A program made the position numbers and the translations under genes. From NCBI GenBank assembly GCA_036365515.1, contig CM070873.1, positions 41,113,807 to 41,177,806 on the forward strand: DNA of 64,000 nucleotides, written 5' to 3'. The stretch comes from Torymus aiolomorphi. Lineage: Eukaryota > Arthropoda > Insecta > Hymenoptera > Torymidae. The notes below the pieces were generated by a model. That model was not told where the DNA came from, ran no database searches, and saw nothing but the letters and a program-made list of their open reading frames with translations. Shown here piece after piece: positions 1 through 13,700 of this stretch; position 1 is the stretch's first letter, and every line of letters begins with the position of its first letter.

Positions 1-174
1 TTTTCTAGGCAGAAAATCTCTCTCCCATACGCGTCAGAAGATTTTGCAGTAGCTCCTTTGTTTTTTTATAGAGCACTAATTGCATTCGCGTATGCAGAAA
101 TGAAGGGTCTACTTGGAAACCTGCACATCGACTTTAATGATGATTTAAGGAAACAATATTCTCAGACATTATAA
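1..174 (+). CDS. 3' terminal exon of an unidentified gene (partial)
   Basis: An open frame enters from the left edge and ends at TAA 172-174. It encodes about 57 residues, including LPYASEDFAVAPLFFYRAL and ending in RKQYSQTL. A pyrimidine-rich stretch with AG at 7-8 and again at 11-12 could be a splice acceptor, making this a last exon. I do not recognise the protein. The aromatic and alanine-rich part could be a membrane or amphipathic helix, but nothing diagnostic is visible. It lies on the same strand as the nicotinic receptor exons downstream but is not part of that protein. It could also be a chance open frame. Confidence 0.3.
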   Translation, partial: FSRQKISLPYASEDFAVAPLFFYRALIAFAYAEMKGLLGNLHIDFNDDLRKQYSQTL

Positions 175-496
175 TCATTGAATCATTTATTTGTTTGATT
201 TCTGTTGTTATAACTTTATTACAGTCAGTTTTATAGACAATGTTACTAATGGGATTAGGGCACTCGAGAAAATGCCGGCCAGATCCAAACCCATGTAGGC
301 ATTGTTATCGATTTCTATTACAACAATACCACGACAATACTATTACCATGCTAATAAATTAAAATTCACCAATTATTGAAAAGTGACATAGACTTGGAAG
401 AATCCATCCACACGACATATCACTACTCCTGCCATCGTATGTAGATATACTGCGCATATATATCCCACAGCGGCTTTCGCCCAGCCCTCGCACACG

Positions 497-503
<7 letters not shown>

Positions 504-543
<40 letters not shown>
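504..543. repeat. (CA)n microsatellite
   Basis: About 20 uninterrupted AC dinucleotides. Confidence 0.95.
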
Positions 544-546
<3 letters not shown>

Positions 547-2398
547 TCACCTCATCGGGCGCGGTGTAAAAATTTACCGATACCGTGTACATATATATAA
601 TACATAGTTTCAAAGCTTATAAGTCTCTTGTATACACGCGTACGATAAGCGAGCGTTTTCTTTTTATACACAGTAAATTGCACGCGGGATGGGCCGCGGC
701 TGTACATAAAGATGATGATCCCCTCCTTTCCACCGCGGTGCGCGCGCGCGCGCGCGTACGCGTTAAATTGCAAACAAAGTTTTTCCTTTTTTGCCGCTCG
801 AGTGACGTGTACACACCCACGCGCGCACGCGTGCGCGTATAAAATATTATCTATAATAAGCTCCTTGCGCTCCGCGCACGCACGTGTGTGTGCATGTATT
901 ATACACGGCAACGAAGAGGCTGTCGTGTGATCGACTGTCTTTTGAGATAAAAGCTAGATACCCTTTGCGATGTATTGGCGAACGCCGTGCGTGCGATATA
1001 TCACTGTAGTTCGATGCTATATATTCGATACTATATATTATACAGACACCCCGCATATAATATAGATCTCTTATATATACATATATTTAATTAATTAATT
1101 GTATCATTGTTGTATGGTTTATTGTTTGCGTACATGAGATTGTTGGTAATTGGATGTTTTATATATTATATATACTCTTTGTGCAACGTGCATAAATTTT
1201 TCATACAAATTTATTGACTCGAAAGTCGTGTATACTATTATACTTTGTTAAGAAAGAAAAAAAACGCATGTTTGATTTTACAAGCATATATATCTACTTT
1301 AAGTGTCACGCCCTCCACCCCGTCGTATTTTAAATACGCCAGTCTACCCCTGTGTACTCCCGTAACCCCCCCCCCCCCCCACCCACAGCGTCTGTGTGTG
1401 TGTGTATATGCACACGAGCCGACATTTTCTTCTCGCTTATATAACGTTGAGCACAGAGTAAGTAATTAGCTTTGCTTTGTGTGTATAGCAGTAGTCTCTA
1501 GATCTATAATGCACCATAGCTATGTGTGTGTATATATATGCACCACCCTCCACTGGTTTCTCTGTCTTTGCATTTTTTGCTTTCTTTGCTGATCTCTCTC
1601 TCTCTCTCTCTCTCACTCTCTTTCTATCCCCTTCTCTGTCTCTGGCTTTCTCTGTCTGTTTCTCTATGCCTCTATGTTTTTTTTTCTTTGCTTTTGTTCT
1701 ATGTTCTCGCGACTTTCCCGGGTGCGAATCTCTCTCTCCCCTCTTTCTATCTTTCTCGCTTCTGTTCGAGAAAAGCGAACGCAAAAACTTGTGTTCTCGC
1801 CAGATCGAAGAATTTCAAATAAAATAATAATTTAAAAAAAAATACCGTTCAGATTTATTGTAGCGTGAGCAAGGTAAAAATTGGTTTGCAAGGACTATTC
1901 TTTGCCTTTTCACACCGATATCAGACTTTTAAAAGTCAACGTGTTAAACTTTTATTTTCCGAAATATCTGATAAAAGCTACAGCGGTGTAAAAAAAAATG
2001 AAATTTCTTCATTAGACGCCAGTTGGTCACTTTAACGCCAACTCGGCGCTAAAATAAAAAGCCAAATAAAAGAAAAAAAAAGATTCTCCCCGGGGATCGT
2101 CAGCGCGCTCTTTATTTCTGTGTCTGTTTCTACTTGAAAGGGTTTTATAGTATGGGTCTGTGTACATGTGTGTGCGATGTGCGAGTAATCGAATGTGCGC
2201 GGCTGTCTGACACGAGATGTATATCTTGATGTGACTAGATGTTCTCTTCCAGTCTGATTCTTCGCTGTGTGGTGGTGTGCGACTCTGACGAATGTGAAGG
2301 GTGTGAACGGCATAAATGTACATTTCTATTTTAAAAAAATTGATCTAAAAACCTGTGATATTCCCGAATGTCCTGTCCTTATAGAAGACACTTAGCAA

Positions 2399-2496
2399 AT
2401 GAGAAAAGCTCGATTCTGATTGATTTTTCGAGTTTTATAAACAAATTATAAACAATGCAATGACTATGTAAACGAAAGGACTCGAGCTTTTCTCAT
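2399..2496. repeat. 15-bp inverted repeat (hairpin)
   Basis: ATGAGAAAAGCTCGA at 2399-2413 is perfectly complementary to TCGAGCTTTTCTCAT at 2482-2496, with a 68-base AT-rich loop. It lies in the putative intron just upstream of the receptor exons. Function is unknown. Confidence 0.7.
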
Positions 2497-2897
2497 AGAC
2501 TTTTCTGTGTTCGCACTATCGAGGCTCTCCACGGAGGTATCAAGGGACAGTGTCATTGGTTCACAATTTTCTCTTCCCCCAGTGTACCAATGGCCATTAT
2601 AGACTCTATAACAGTAAACAACTGAAATACAAAGTAACTTGTCTCGCCGATCAAAAAACTTGTTGTGTGCATATCAACCACCTCCCTCCGTCCTCGTACC
2701 TTCCAGCACCAAAAAGCTAGACCTATACACTATATCCCCGCAACTTATACCACAAATCGCCCGATCGGCGAGTCAAACTATACCGATTGATTATAAACCC
2801 CGTGGAGAGGCAGCACCTCGAGAGTTAAGCCACATATAGCCCGAACTAATCGCTACCTCTCTCTTTGATTCTTCCGTGGCTGCCCGGCTCGCTCCAG

Positions 2898-5110
2898 GAA
2901 CTTACTTCAACTGCATCATGTTCATGGTGGCGAGCAGCGTCGTGCTCACCGTCGTCGTGCTCAACTACCACCACCGGAAGCCCGACAATTACAAGATGCC
3001 GAATTGGGTAAGTGCGGATTAGGGATGCCTGCCTGCCTGCCCGCCTAGGAATTTCGTAATGAGCTTTCGGTGATCGGGGAGGGTGGGGGGCGAGGAAAAG
3101 CACACGGGGAGAAGGAGAGGAGTCGATACAAGGTGAGAGAGGGTTTAGGGACGAAGCTCCGTGCTATGGCGGCCTCGATTTGTTTCCACTGATTTATGGA
3201 GGTGCCGAGAGTATCGAGCAAGAGGAGAGATACAATGCTTTCTTCGTTAAATCAGAAAGCTCACTCTAATTCTAATGATGCTTATGTCTTGGAAATGTTA
3301 GTCGAGGGCGTTGTTGAGTAGTTGCAAAAATTTTACAGGTTTGCAAATATTTGTAGGTTGACAAAAGACACTTTGATAATACAATTATTGTAACTTGATT
3401 TTTATCTTGGCACGCGAGACTACATCAAATACATTAATACACGACAAATGAACTATACATTGTGCTCCTCGATCCCCTCAGACGAAGGTGGTGTTCCTAC
3501 AATGGCTGCCTTGGATATTGCGGATGGACCGTCCCGGTAAGAAAATAACGTGCAAGACGATTTTCATGAGCAATCGGAAGAAGGAGCTCGAGCTCCAGGA
3601 GAGGAGCAGCAAGAGCCTACTAGCCAACGTCCTAGACATAGACGACGATTTTCGTCACGTAAATAGCGGTCAGCACTCCACCTACATAAGGTAATACAAT
3701 GACGCATACACATACGTATATACCTGTACATATGTACATATTACAATCCTCTAAAGAACGAGGAAAAGACGAACAAAAGTTTCTCTTTTGTATAATTGTG
3801 TCGATCCTTTAGATAGTCTATATATATCAGAGTAGAGCACAATGGTAGATCCCGTGCGTGTGATTGTTTAATGTAACCTGGACGGTGTTAATATCTAACA
3901 TTAGGTCGGTGTACAGCACACCACTGTCGGGGCGGCCGTCGACGGTCGAGGAGACGCCGGCCTCGATGCCACTGAGCGGCACGCAGCGCGAGCTCCATAC
4001 GATCCTCAAGGAGCTCCAGTTCATTACCGGTCGCATGAAGAAGTCCGACGTCGAGTCGGAGATCATCAGCGACTGGAAGTTCGCCGCCATGGTCGTCGAC
4101 AGGTACGCGTATATCGCTATTCTTATGATTATCGTAGTGTTCCAATGGTATGGACTTGCCGCTGCGAGAATGGACAATTTTACGTACCCTTTAAAAATAA
4201 ATAATTAAAAAGTCGCTTACTGGTGCAAATAAGTTAAAAAATCGGCTCATTTATTAGTTAATATTCACTTATCAAGCAATGAAAATTTTACTCCACTACT
4301 TGAGTATGTGAATATTCACTAAAATATTAGTAGATTTTTTTCACTTATTCACACTATAGTGAGCGACTTTTCACTTATTCATATTTAGAGAGTAGCCTCG
4401 ATACTTTGAGTATCGTCATGGGATGTAGTGCCGGAAATAGAAGTTTTTCATTTTTTTTTTTATCGTGTTAGTAGAGGAGATGTAATTATATGATGACGCT
4501 CTTAGATTTTCCTCAGAAGATTGTTATTTATTGAGGACTAGTATTAATCTTTTTGCTTCTATATGTATAAAGTTTAGCCATTCTGCAATGTGACATTTCA
4601 AATGACTTTTGTATATATTATATTTCGTTGCACTTAGCTATTTTCATTTAGAAGTTAATTCATATCTTTACGGCACTAATAATTATCTACACACTATTTT
4701 GACCTGACCAGAAGTTAGAAATCACCATACAAGCATGGATCTGAAGTTTGCAACGTTGGAGTGCAACGAAATAAAAAAAATAATTCATTTTACTTCAAGT
4801 TTATACCGAATTAATATTAATTTTGCGTATAGATTCAGTGTTTTATAGTATAAAAATATTTTATAACAAAGATTTGGATAAAATTTCCATTGTTCAATAA
4901 CTTTAATCAATCGTAAAAAATTATTTCGTTGCACTCCATAGGCAAGCTTCAAACACTTGAAATATATAACCAAGTCCCCTTCCCACACGCATCAAGATTC
5001 AATTAACGCAATTATGCGCTCTTAGGTTTTGCCTGTTTGCCTTCACGCTGTTCACGGTTGTGGCGACGGTGGCGGTACTCTTGTCCGCGCCGCACATAAT
5101 CGTCCAGTAG
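2898..5110 (+). CDS. Nicotinic acetylcholine receptor alpha6/alpha7-like subunit, last four coding exons
   Basis: Subunit of a pentameric acetylcholine-gated cation channel in the neuronal plasma membrane. Exons: 2898-3007, 3482-3690, 3905-4102 and 5026-5110 (TAG 5108-5110), all with GT-AG boundaries and matching phases. Exon one starts inside a split Gly codon and encodes TM3 ([20 protein letters not shown], then LNYHH). Exon two begins the TM3-TM4 loop with [12 protein letters not shown] and [18 protein letters not shown], the hallmark of the insect alpha5/6/7 group. Exon three carries [11 protein letters not shown] and [11 protein letters not shown]. Exon four is TM4, ending SAPHIIVQ. The ligand-binding domain, TM1 and TM2 are absent; their exons must lie left of the window or be lost. 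The loop after TM3 ([13 protein letters not shown]) looks more divergent than usual for alpha6, so the subunit number is not fixed. Confidence 0.9.
4185..4394. repeat. Diverged intronic MITE related to the 5311-5547 element
   Basis: Sits in the last receptor intron. The right end reads toward TTTAGAGAGTA. Its reverse complement aligns with the left end (TACCCTTTAAAAATAAATAA, then AAAAGTCGCT) with scattered mismatches. The interior is rich in TATTCACTTAT and ATTAGTAG words, as in the 5311-5547 element. Confidence 0.6.
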
Positions 5111-5310
5111 TCGAGCGCCAGCGAATCATCAGCGCGGAAGGACGGCAGCGTGGAGGAGGAGAAGGAGGCAGCGCCGACATCAGCAAGGCTCAAGGCAAGT
5201 ACCCACTCCCATATAGCTTTCCCTTTGACACCTGCACCCACGAAATCCCCGGACTTTGATTGCAAATTGTGCTGTGCCGATAGTGCGTTTAATTACCGAT
5301 ACCTATATTA

Positions 5311-5547
5311 TACTCTCTAAAGTTGAATTAGTGAAAATTGCTCCACCATTTCAATTAGTAGAAAAAACTTCTAATTTATTGAAGTATTATAGTAATATAC
5401 TACTATTTTGATTAGTAGTTTTTACTAATTTAATTAGTAGTTTTCAAAAACCACTAATGAAATAGTGAATATTCACTAATAAATTAGTAGTTTTTTCTAC
5501 TAATTGAAATGGTGGAGCAATTTTCACTAATTCAACTTTAGAGAGTA
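5311..5547. mobile_element. MITE with long terminal inverted repeats, TA-flanked
   Basis: Terminal inverted repeats of about 55-60 bp start CTCTCTAAAGTTGAATTAG and end with the complement, flanked on both sides by TA as for a Tc1/mariner-type target. The interior is made mostly of ATTAGTAG/CTACTAAT words in both orientations. It has no coding capacity. It lies about 200 bp after the receptor stop codon, so it is probably in the 3' UTR. Confidence 0.8.
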
Positions 5548-8500
5548 CGTAGATCGACTTTAGCAACATAATACGAATATACTTTTCCCCCACGTTGTTT
5601 ATACATAATTAAGAATTCCCGTACAAAAGCACCTAACGATAAACTTTCTTGTCCACGTATATCTAGCGAGGAAGTCCAGGACGACGACGACGACTGCGAC
5701 GACAAATGTGGGCATCGTCACCGCGATCTCTCGCTCGGCATCGTCATCAAGCAGCGATCATCGTCGGCGCACGGCGATGACACACGGAAGAGAGCTTCTA
5801 CATACACCGCGCGCAGAGATGCAGAGAAACCACGAGCTTCCGTTTCTTCTTTTGTTGTTGTTATGCCCATAGACGCGCGGGTGTATCTATATACGTACCC
5901 GCAGCGTACGCGTAGACGCGGCGCGCGATATATATCGATCGAAAGCATATTGGCGTCGAGAGTTTAGCGGAGTATAGGCGCAGCCTCCTGCGCGTGCGAT
6001 TCTGGGTTAGGTCCACGTCATTAGAACGCCGAGGCGTTAACGTAAACGCGCACGCGCGCCGCCTCTCTCCACCCCCCCAACGCTATAATTACCCGACGCT
6101 AATGAACTTTCGCCCGCCCGCGCGCGCGCGCGTGTGTATACTCTCACCACCGCTGCCCCCCGCTATCCAAAGGTATCGCGAGTGCAGGCTCTGATATACA
6201 TCCTCGTCGATGTGTGTGTGCGTACGTGCGTGAGTGTGTGTGTGTATCGTATCGCGCGCAGGCTTAACACGCCATTTCGATTCGAAGTGCGTGCTCAAGA
6301 GGATGGAGAGTGAGTGAGTTGCGTGTGTGTGTCTAACATCTTCGATATTCGTTTTTAACTGCGTTCCCCACCGATTTCCGCTAATGGAACGTGCGGGTGT
6401 TTGTGTGTATATACACATATTTTACCGCGCCACGTGTTTGATCGATGAATGATTTCCAATGTTATATTATCCTTGCGTCCGTGTCACAAAAAAATTGCGA
6501 GAAAAATAATCAAGGCAGTCTCGACGATATGTGCCACTTGATATATAATATACGCGTTTCTCGGAGAAACGCTGCGCAGCGTGAACGGTTTCGAGCGAAG
6601 CGAAGAAAAAAAAACAAACAACAACAAATCGAGAAAAAGCGAAAAAATATATATAGGTATAGGGAGAGAATGGAGAGTGGAAGTTTCCGGTCATTGAGCG
6701 AGCGAGCGACAGAGACTGAAACGGCCTTTACTCAACTGCCAATACCTCGAGTCCAGGTGAAGGAATGAGCGTTACGAGAGAACGAGAGAAAGAATGAGAG
6801 TGAGAGAGAGAGCGAGAGATGTGGGATTTTCTGTTGTCATTCGCCGCGCGCGCGCGGTTCAAAATCGTCGCGCGCGATCGAGGATATCGACGGAGTGTAT
6901 AATTTGCGTGTGTGTGTGTGTGTGCACGTTTTTTAAAATGTGGCGTGTAGTCGACGGTGAAGGATATAAGCAGGTATCATTAATAATCAGCGGGAATATA
7001 ACTATAAAAACTGCCAATATAAATGTGTCGATAAGCGTATATAATGATTCGGCTGCGTGACTTTTCGCTCTACTTTAAATTTTCGACGAGAATGCCAGTT
7101 TTACGATAACACGATGAAATTAGAAAATTATAGTGGCAAACGACAGTTTTCACCCTTTAATCGTCCGGCTGTATTTTCATTTCCAATTTTCTTCCGCGAT
7201 TACACACAACGACCCGGACATTTTGCGTTTTTGTTTACACTGCCCCCCCTCCTACTTATTATTGTACACGCGCAAAACGCTAATTAAAGTGCTTACATCA
7301 CACGACCACGGGGCCAATATCGCGCGTTATACACACATTACATGTATATATAAATAGATAGAGTTCGCATCAACCGCACCGGCAGCCCCTGAAATTCCAT
7401 CGATCGGTCATCATCATCGTACGCGCCACCGCCGCCGCCTCTCGTAATTTACCCCCGACGTCGATCTGCGTTCTAGTTGAGCTGCGCGCTCGCGTTAACC
7501 GCGAGTGCACGCACATATAACGTAAGACAAGGGGACGAACTACTATACCACCGCCACTCCTCTCCACCAACGATAAACTCGAACGCGCGGAACACACGCG
7601 TATATGGGGGTCTTGTCCCATTAATTTTAATGGCTGTGAGGATACCGACACAGTACGCGACGTGCTCGCTCGCCCGGCAAGTCAATTATATGAACCGAAT
7701 ATGCGTGATCATGCGAACAGAAGCTGGCATTGCTGTTTCCTTTTCCTTTAATATTGTCCATGATTCGCCATTAATACAGTTTGACTGGGTGTGTGTTTAT
7801 TGGATAGGAGAAAGGGCGAAAAGTCACGCAGTATGACTGGGGGGTGGGGCTATATAACGGACGAGTGGATGCGTAAAAGACCGGAGCTTAAAATCGTAAC
7901 GACCAAAATTCTCTCTGGATTCACGTTTGATTTATCGACCACGTCCAGTCAATCTCGCTTGCGGTTTCGACGATACTATATCCACTTGGCGCGGGGCAAG
8001 GTTAATATATATATAGGAAGCGTCTCAACTGCATTTTTGCGCTTGCGTAAAAGAAAGAAGTACGTGTACGGCTGACAATCCAGAAAGTGAGCGTATATAA
8101 TGACATCGCAATTAAACGTTCAATGATTACCGTAGAACGAACTAAAAAAAGAAACAAAAATGGGGGGAGGGCGAAATGAAGCGTGTAAATATATAACGAG
8201 AACGCGGTGTGTGTCGTCGTCGTGGGTGCCGCGTGTACTCACTTACCTTGCGAGCCTTGCGCGAAAGCGAGCAGCGAACGAATAACGACAGTTTATACGT
8301 CGAGCTGGAGACGCGCGCATCGACTCAAAATGATCGCACGAAAGTCCTTCGTTATCGACCGACACCTGGTTTCTTTTTTTCATTATACGCGAGTCATTTT
8401 TTTTATTTTGTTTTTTCACACGCGAAATTAGCTTTTATAGCTGACGGAAAGACACTTGTCAATTAGTTATAGACGTTATATCATCTTGATTGGGAAAATT

Positions 8501-10120
8501 TTGTTTTGAGGTTTATACGTACACATGTGTGTTTATAACTGTTCCACGGTCGTCGGTCGCTATACTATGGGCTTTCCTGGTCTAGGAATCTAGGAGAACA
8601 TAAAAACAAAAACAAAAAAACTTGCCAACCTGTTGTCATTTTACCGAGTAAAGAGTTTTGCATTTTTCAACCGAGCAAATAAACGTCTGCATTCCATTAT
8701 TATATAGTTCACCGAACGACGATGAGGCGGCTCAGTCTTGCGAGATTATTTATTATCGAGCTGTGTATTGTTACATATACTTGGCTGAGAGACATAAACA
8801 AGTGTCTTCGAATGACTGCTGCAGAGCATTTTAAGGGCGAAGCGAATTATAGGGAGGCGAAATGTTTATTAGTAAAGAGAGGAAAAAAAAAATAAAATAA
8901 AATAATAGCCGCACAAACGAAAGCAAAAAAAAAGAGAGAGAGGCAGAGTCGACGGGTTGTTGGTTATAAGCGCATAAAAAAACATAAGCAGTGCTAAAAT
9001 AAGTGATATCACAAATTAAAAAAAAATACAGAATATATATATATATATTATATAAATATTATAAATATATGCATAAAAAATACATCAATAACTTTATTGA
9101 TATAAACAATTGTTTTATATAAAAGAAATACGGCAGAAATGAAGATGCGTGTAATGTTGACGTGAAAGAAAACTCATTTATAATTTATAATTTGTATTGC
9201 GCGCGCGTGCACGTGCTAGTAGGGGAAAAATGTATAATCGATGAATTACAGCGCAGCCGTATCTAAACACAAAGGGATTATACATATATACATATTATTA
9301 AAATTATGATAAGACATAATATAAGAAAATTAAAAAAAACTAAACGAATGAAATTAAAAAATGACGTTTATACGTGTAAAGACCCACTCCAAAATGCCTC
9401 CCAGGTTATATATACATATATATTTACATATAAATCATATATAAATATGTGCGTATATATGTATATATATTATAAATATATATTATTAACGTTATTCGAT
9501 GTAAAAAGAACTCGAGCTATATATACATACACGTAGACGTAATGAAATAATTAATAATATTATTTATATAGTAAGGATTGAGATCAAAGTTATCCGAGTT
9601 TTAAGTCCGCCTGAAAAATCATGGTTTTGGTCACAATTAAAATTTGAAACAAAAAAACAAAAACGTTAATTTCACATAAATATTACTGTCAACGGTTGTC
9701 TCAGTTTGCTTTATCATCCGTGAAAATTCGACGAAATATTTAATGCACAATAATTATTTGATAACGAGTTGATATATACAATAAAAATTCGCGGCGAGCC
9801 TGCTAATTCCAATCGAACGTCGGCGCTGAAACGAAAAGGAAGAAAAAATGAGACCGAGGCTCTCTCTCGAACAACGGCATCAGTATATAGCACAATGAAA
9901 CGCCGAAATGCGAAAGATAACGAGCTTTGCCCGGCAGGTCGTAAATTTTCGTTTTCCTCGAGCATTAAAAGCGGAACGTCGTCCGGGAACAAGGAAGAGT
10001 GAGAGGGAGATAGAGAACGAGCGCGCGAGAGAACACAATACGCAAGAACAAAGAGTCCCCGGGGCTTTTGATCGAGAAGCCCACTTAACCCGTCTTCATT
10101 TGCGGCTAATTGCCGAGCGT

Positions 10121-10320
<200 letters not shown>

Positions 10321-10608
10321 CCCCGACGTTTTTCTCCAGCAAAGCGCGGCGGCTGATCACGAAAATGACTGGTAGATTAATGGAGCCCCGGCTACGCGCG
10401 CTTTGACTTTCTATATGCGCGGACAATGACAGGACGGCATTTTCTTTTCCTTGCAATCATCATTTCTTAAACGATCCGTGATGTCAATGTCAAGACACGC
10501 GTTTACTTTACTGGCATTAATATTTACTCACCGGGGCAAGTGCAGTGTTCACAAAATGAAATTCAAGAAATATTTTATCTCGTCGTTCCGCGTTTACCTT
10601 CTTGTCAG

Positions 10609-10609
10609 G

Positions 10610-10704
<95 letters not shown>

Positions 10705-10741
10705 ACAGCGAGAGAGAGAGAGAGAGAGAGCGAAGGAGAGA
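10609..10741. repeat. (GA)n tract, interrupted
   Basis: GA repeat with AAAG, ACAG and ACACACAGCG interruptions. It is complementary in sense to the CT tract about 290 bp upstream, so the two could pair in one transcript. Confidence 0.95.
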
Positions 10742-13700
10742 AACGCGGAAAGCTATCGATTATTTACGCAACGTGAAACAACGTCGACGCGGCGGGCGCG
10801 CAAGCACACGGCTCGAAGAAAACTTAACGAGGATGAAAAAAGAAAGCGCCGCGCCTTTTCTTTCGGCCCGCGGATGGGATCTTTTTGTGTTTTCGAATGG
10901 ACTTTTCTCATTAACGAAACTTTTTTTTCTCCTTCCTTCCTTCTTCTTCTTCTTTGCTCGCTTTTTCGGGGAGAGAGGCGCTCGCTCACACCGCGACTTT
11001 AAAAGGGGCATTCAAGGAATGCGCAGGCTCGCCGCCCTCCAAAACGAGACTTTAACTCGGTTCGCTCTCTCGCCGTGCGTCTTTCTTAGTTGCGCGCTAG
11101 AATTTGTAAAATTGCTCGCTAAAAACCACCACCAACAACTGCGTTATAATACACATAATATTTAACGGGAAAAAATGATGTTTGGTTACTTTGAACGTTG
11201 TAAATAATAATGATAGCGAAGCAATGATGGGGTATGGAAGGGAAAATAATAAAACGGAGAGAAACCCGCTTCCTTTTTTGCACACAGAGTTTTGAATGTA
11301 TATCTCTCGTTGTAGCTCTCGTCGAAAGTAAGATGAAGAAATAATAAGATAAATCGTATAATTAATTAGCCAATTGTTCGAGGATACATATATATCTACG
11401 GATACGCGTAAGATGTACGATGTGTAATAGAGGTGCATTATCAGAGCAACAGACATCACAGATACTCACAGACAAACATATACATACCGTATATTGCATC
11501 ATTATCGAGGAAATATAAGAATAATAATAATAAAAAAAAGTAAAACACTGCATGAACGCATTGATTTGAGTACGATATACATACTATAAATAAACAAATA
11601 GACCGTACATTATATAAATAAATATATAAAGAGCAAAACGATGTAAGCGAGAGGGAAACGGATGTATTGTAAAATAAACCGAATCCAGCGTAAAGTATAT
11701 CACGTCACACATAAAACGGGCGAAAATATAAGAGAGCACACAAACATACATACATAACATGCGGTAAGTACTGATGAGATTCGAGCGATGAACTCACGGA
11801 TAGTACGAACTGCTAAATAAATTATAAGATTAACTAATTAATTAATCAATTAAAAAAACGAAGGAATTGAATTAGATTTACTTGGGCAACGCGTATAGTC
11901 TGTCCCCATCTTTGTCTTTGTTCCTAAAAACGAAATGCGGAAGCGAAGTCTTTTTCTCGTTCGAGAAAGTCCTGGCCAATTGGACACATTTTTTGCAGGA
12001 CACGGGTATATATTTTCAATAATCATTCTACCTCGACGTTATACCTATTTCCACTTGTGTACATATCGATTCTTTTCATTTTCTCAGTGCTCCTATATAA
12101 ACGCTAGCTTACCTATCAAATATATACGCGAAAGTTTGCTATCTATTGATTTTTATACAATTGGCTATTTTACCTCTCGCGAAAACCTTCCATGTTGAGA
12201 TCACGCATTTTTTTATTCTTCAACATCCCAAAAAACTATTTTTGTAGTTTGCCATATAATATCCTACGGAAAACCATGTGTCAATCATGTGCCAAATTTA
12301 CTTTTATGTCCGTACGCCTCACACGACGAAACCTCGAGATTCCTTTCGATTGAGCGCATTTACAGGAGAGGTTTTTCGGGTATTCACTATTATAAGCAAA
12401 AAAATCAGATCATCGACGTGTCGCCTGTACACTTCAGTACGTTGCCAACGTTGAAGAAATTTAAGATGAAATAATCGTTGAATTATTGTTAAATATAAAA
12501 ATTTAAAATAAAAATAAAAAAAGTTGATAAAAAAGGAGGGACACACACGTGTACACGCACACATCCTCATTGAAGAGAGAAAAAATCCAAGTTCGAAACC
12601 GTTTTTTCGTAAATACACCAATGGTTAAGGGTACATCGACGAGCACACACGCGAATAACGTTTAAGAGAAACAAACAAAAAACAAACACGCTATAGGGGG
12701 AAAAAGAAAACCAAGCCAAAAAATAATAATAACGTTACTTAATTAACCTAGTATCGAAGCCGCGGGTCATGCTCAAATTTCTTAGAAAGGTTTCATCGCG
12801 TTCGTGCAAACTCCGAAGCAACCCATTGCCTCTGCATGCGTGTATTTCGTTTCACACGATACGAGAAAAAAATTCAAAGTATGGAAAAAACACGCTTCTT
12901 TCTCTTGGTAACCAAATAAAAATCAAATTGGCAAATAATTTTAATAAATTAAAAAGAAAAAAGAATAAAAAACCGCTGAAATTTTGCCAAAACGATAAAA
13001 GGATGAAACTTGCAAGCGACGGGCTGCGCGCGCACAAATAAAACCGCGAGAGAAGATAACTATACGATCCTCGTACCGAAAAACAAATAAAAATACAACG
13101 CGATGAATGTTAGTCGTCTAGCGATGAGTGTAAAATCTAACTTTAAAACTTAATGAAAGAAAAATAAAAAAAACTCTTACGAATAAACGAAATACACGCG
13201 TCGCGTTTCGGCTTTTTATCGCGGAGAAACGAAAGGACACACGGGGGAGGGGGCGACAAATTCCGCAGGGCAATCTACATACTATATATACTCTCACTTT
13301 TTCCGTGCTCACGCGCGCTTGTTGTCTCTCGACCGGCTACTTAGTGAATGAATCTTGATGACAAATTAATTTTCATTGCTCGTTTTAACAAACGTTTCGA
13401 AAAATCATAAACAAAGGTATCCTCTTTTGGGCGTTGAAATAAAGGCGTATAGAAAAGAGCAACAGGGTATATATATATCCAGTGCAATAGCCGCAGCGAT
13501 GGCGCATACGCGTGCATTTTTTAAGATATCAATTTCGTCGAGTGTCGAGTTGAGAGGGAGGGTAGATGTGCCAAATGGCCCAGTAAACGCATAGAATGAA
13601 GATGCGCGAGCGACGAGACAACGCGTGGGCTACATAAAAGGCCAAGTCGCGACGCGCGCGTTCACTTTCTCTTATATAAACGTGTACATATATGAATTTA

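Larger units (their letters stand above)
175..2897. other. Non-coding stretch with simple repeats, no gene seen
   Basis: No receptor-like coding sequence was seen here on the plus strand. The stretch holds a (CA)n tract, alternating CG/GC runs near 740-760 and 820-840, a run of 15 C at 1366-1380, a CT tract near 1590-1613 and a short inverted repeat at 2399-2496. Open frames here are low-complexity or short. If the receptor gene is complete, this is intron sequence. Confidence 0.6.
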
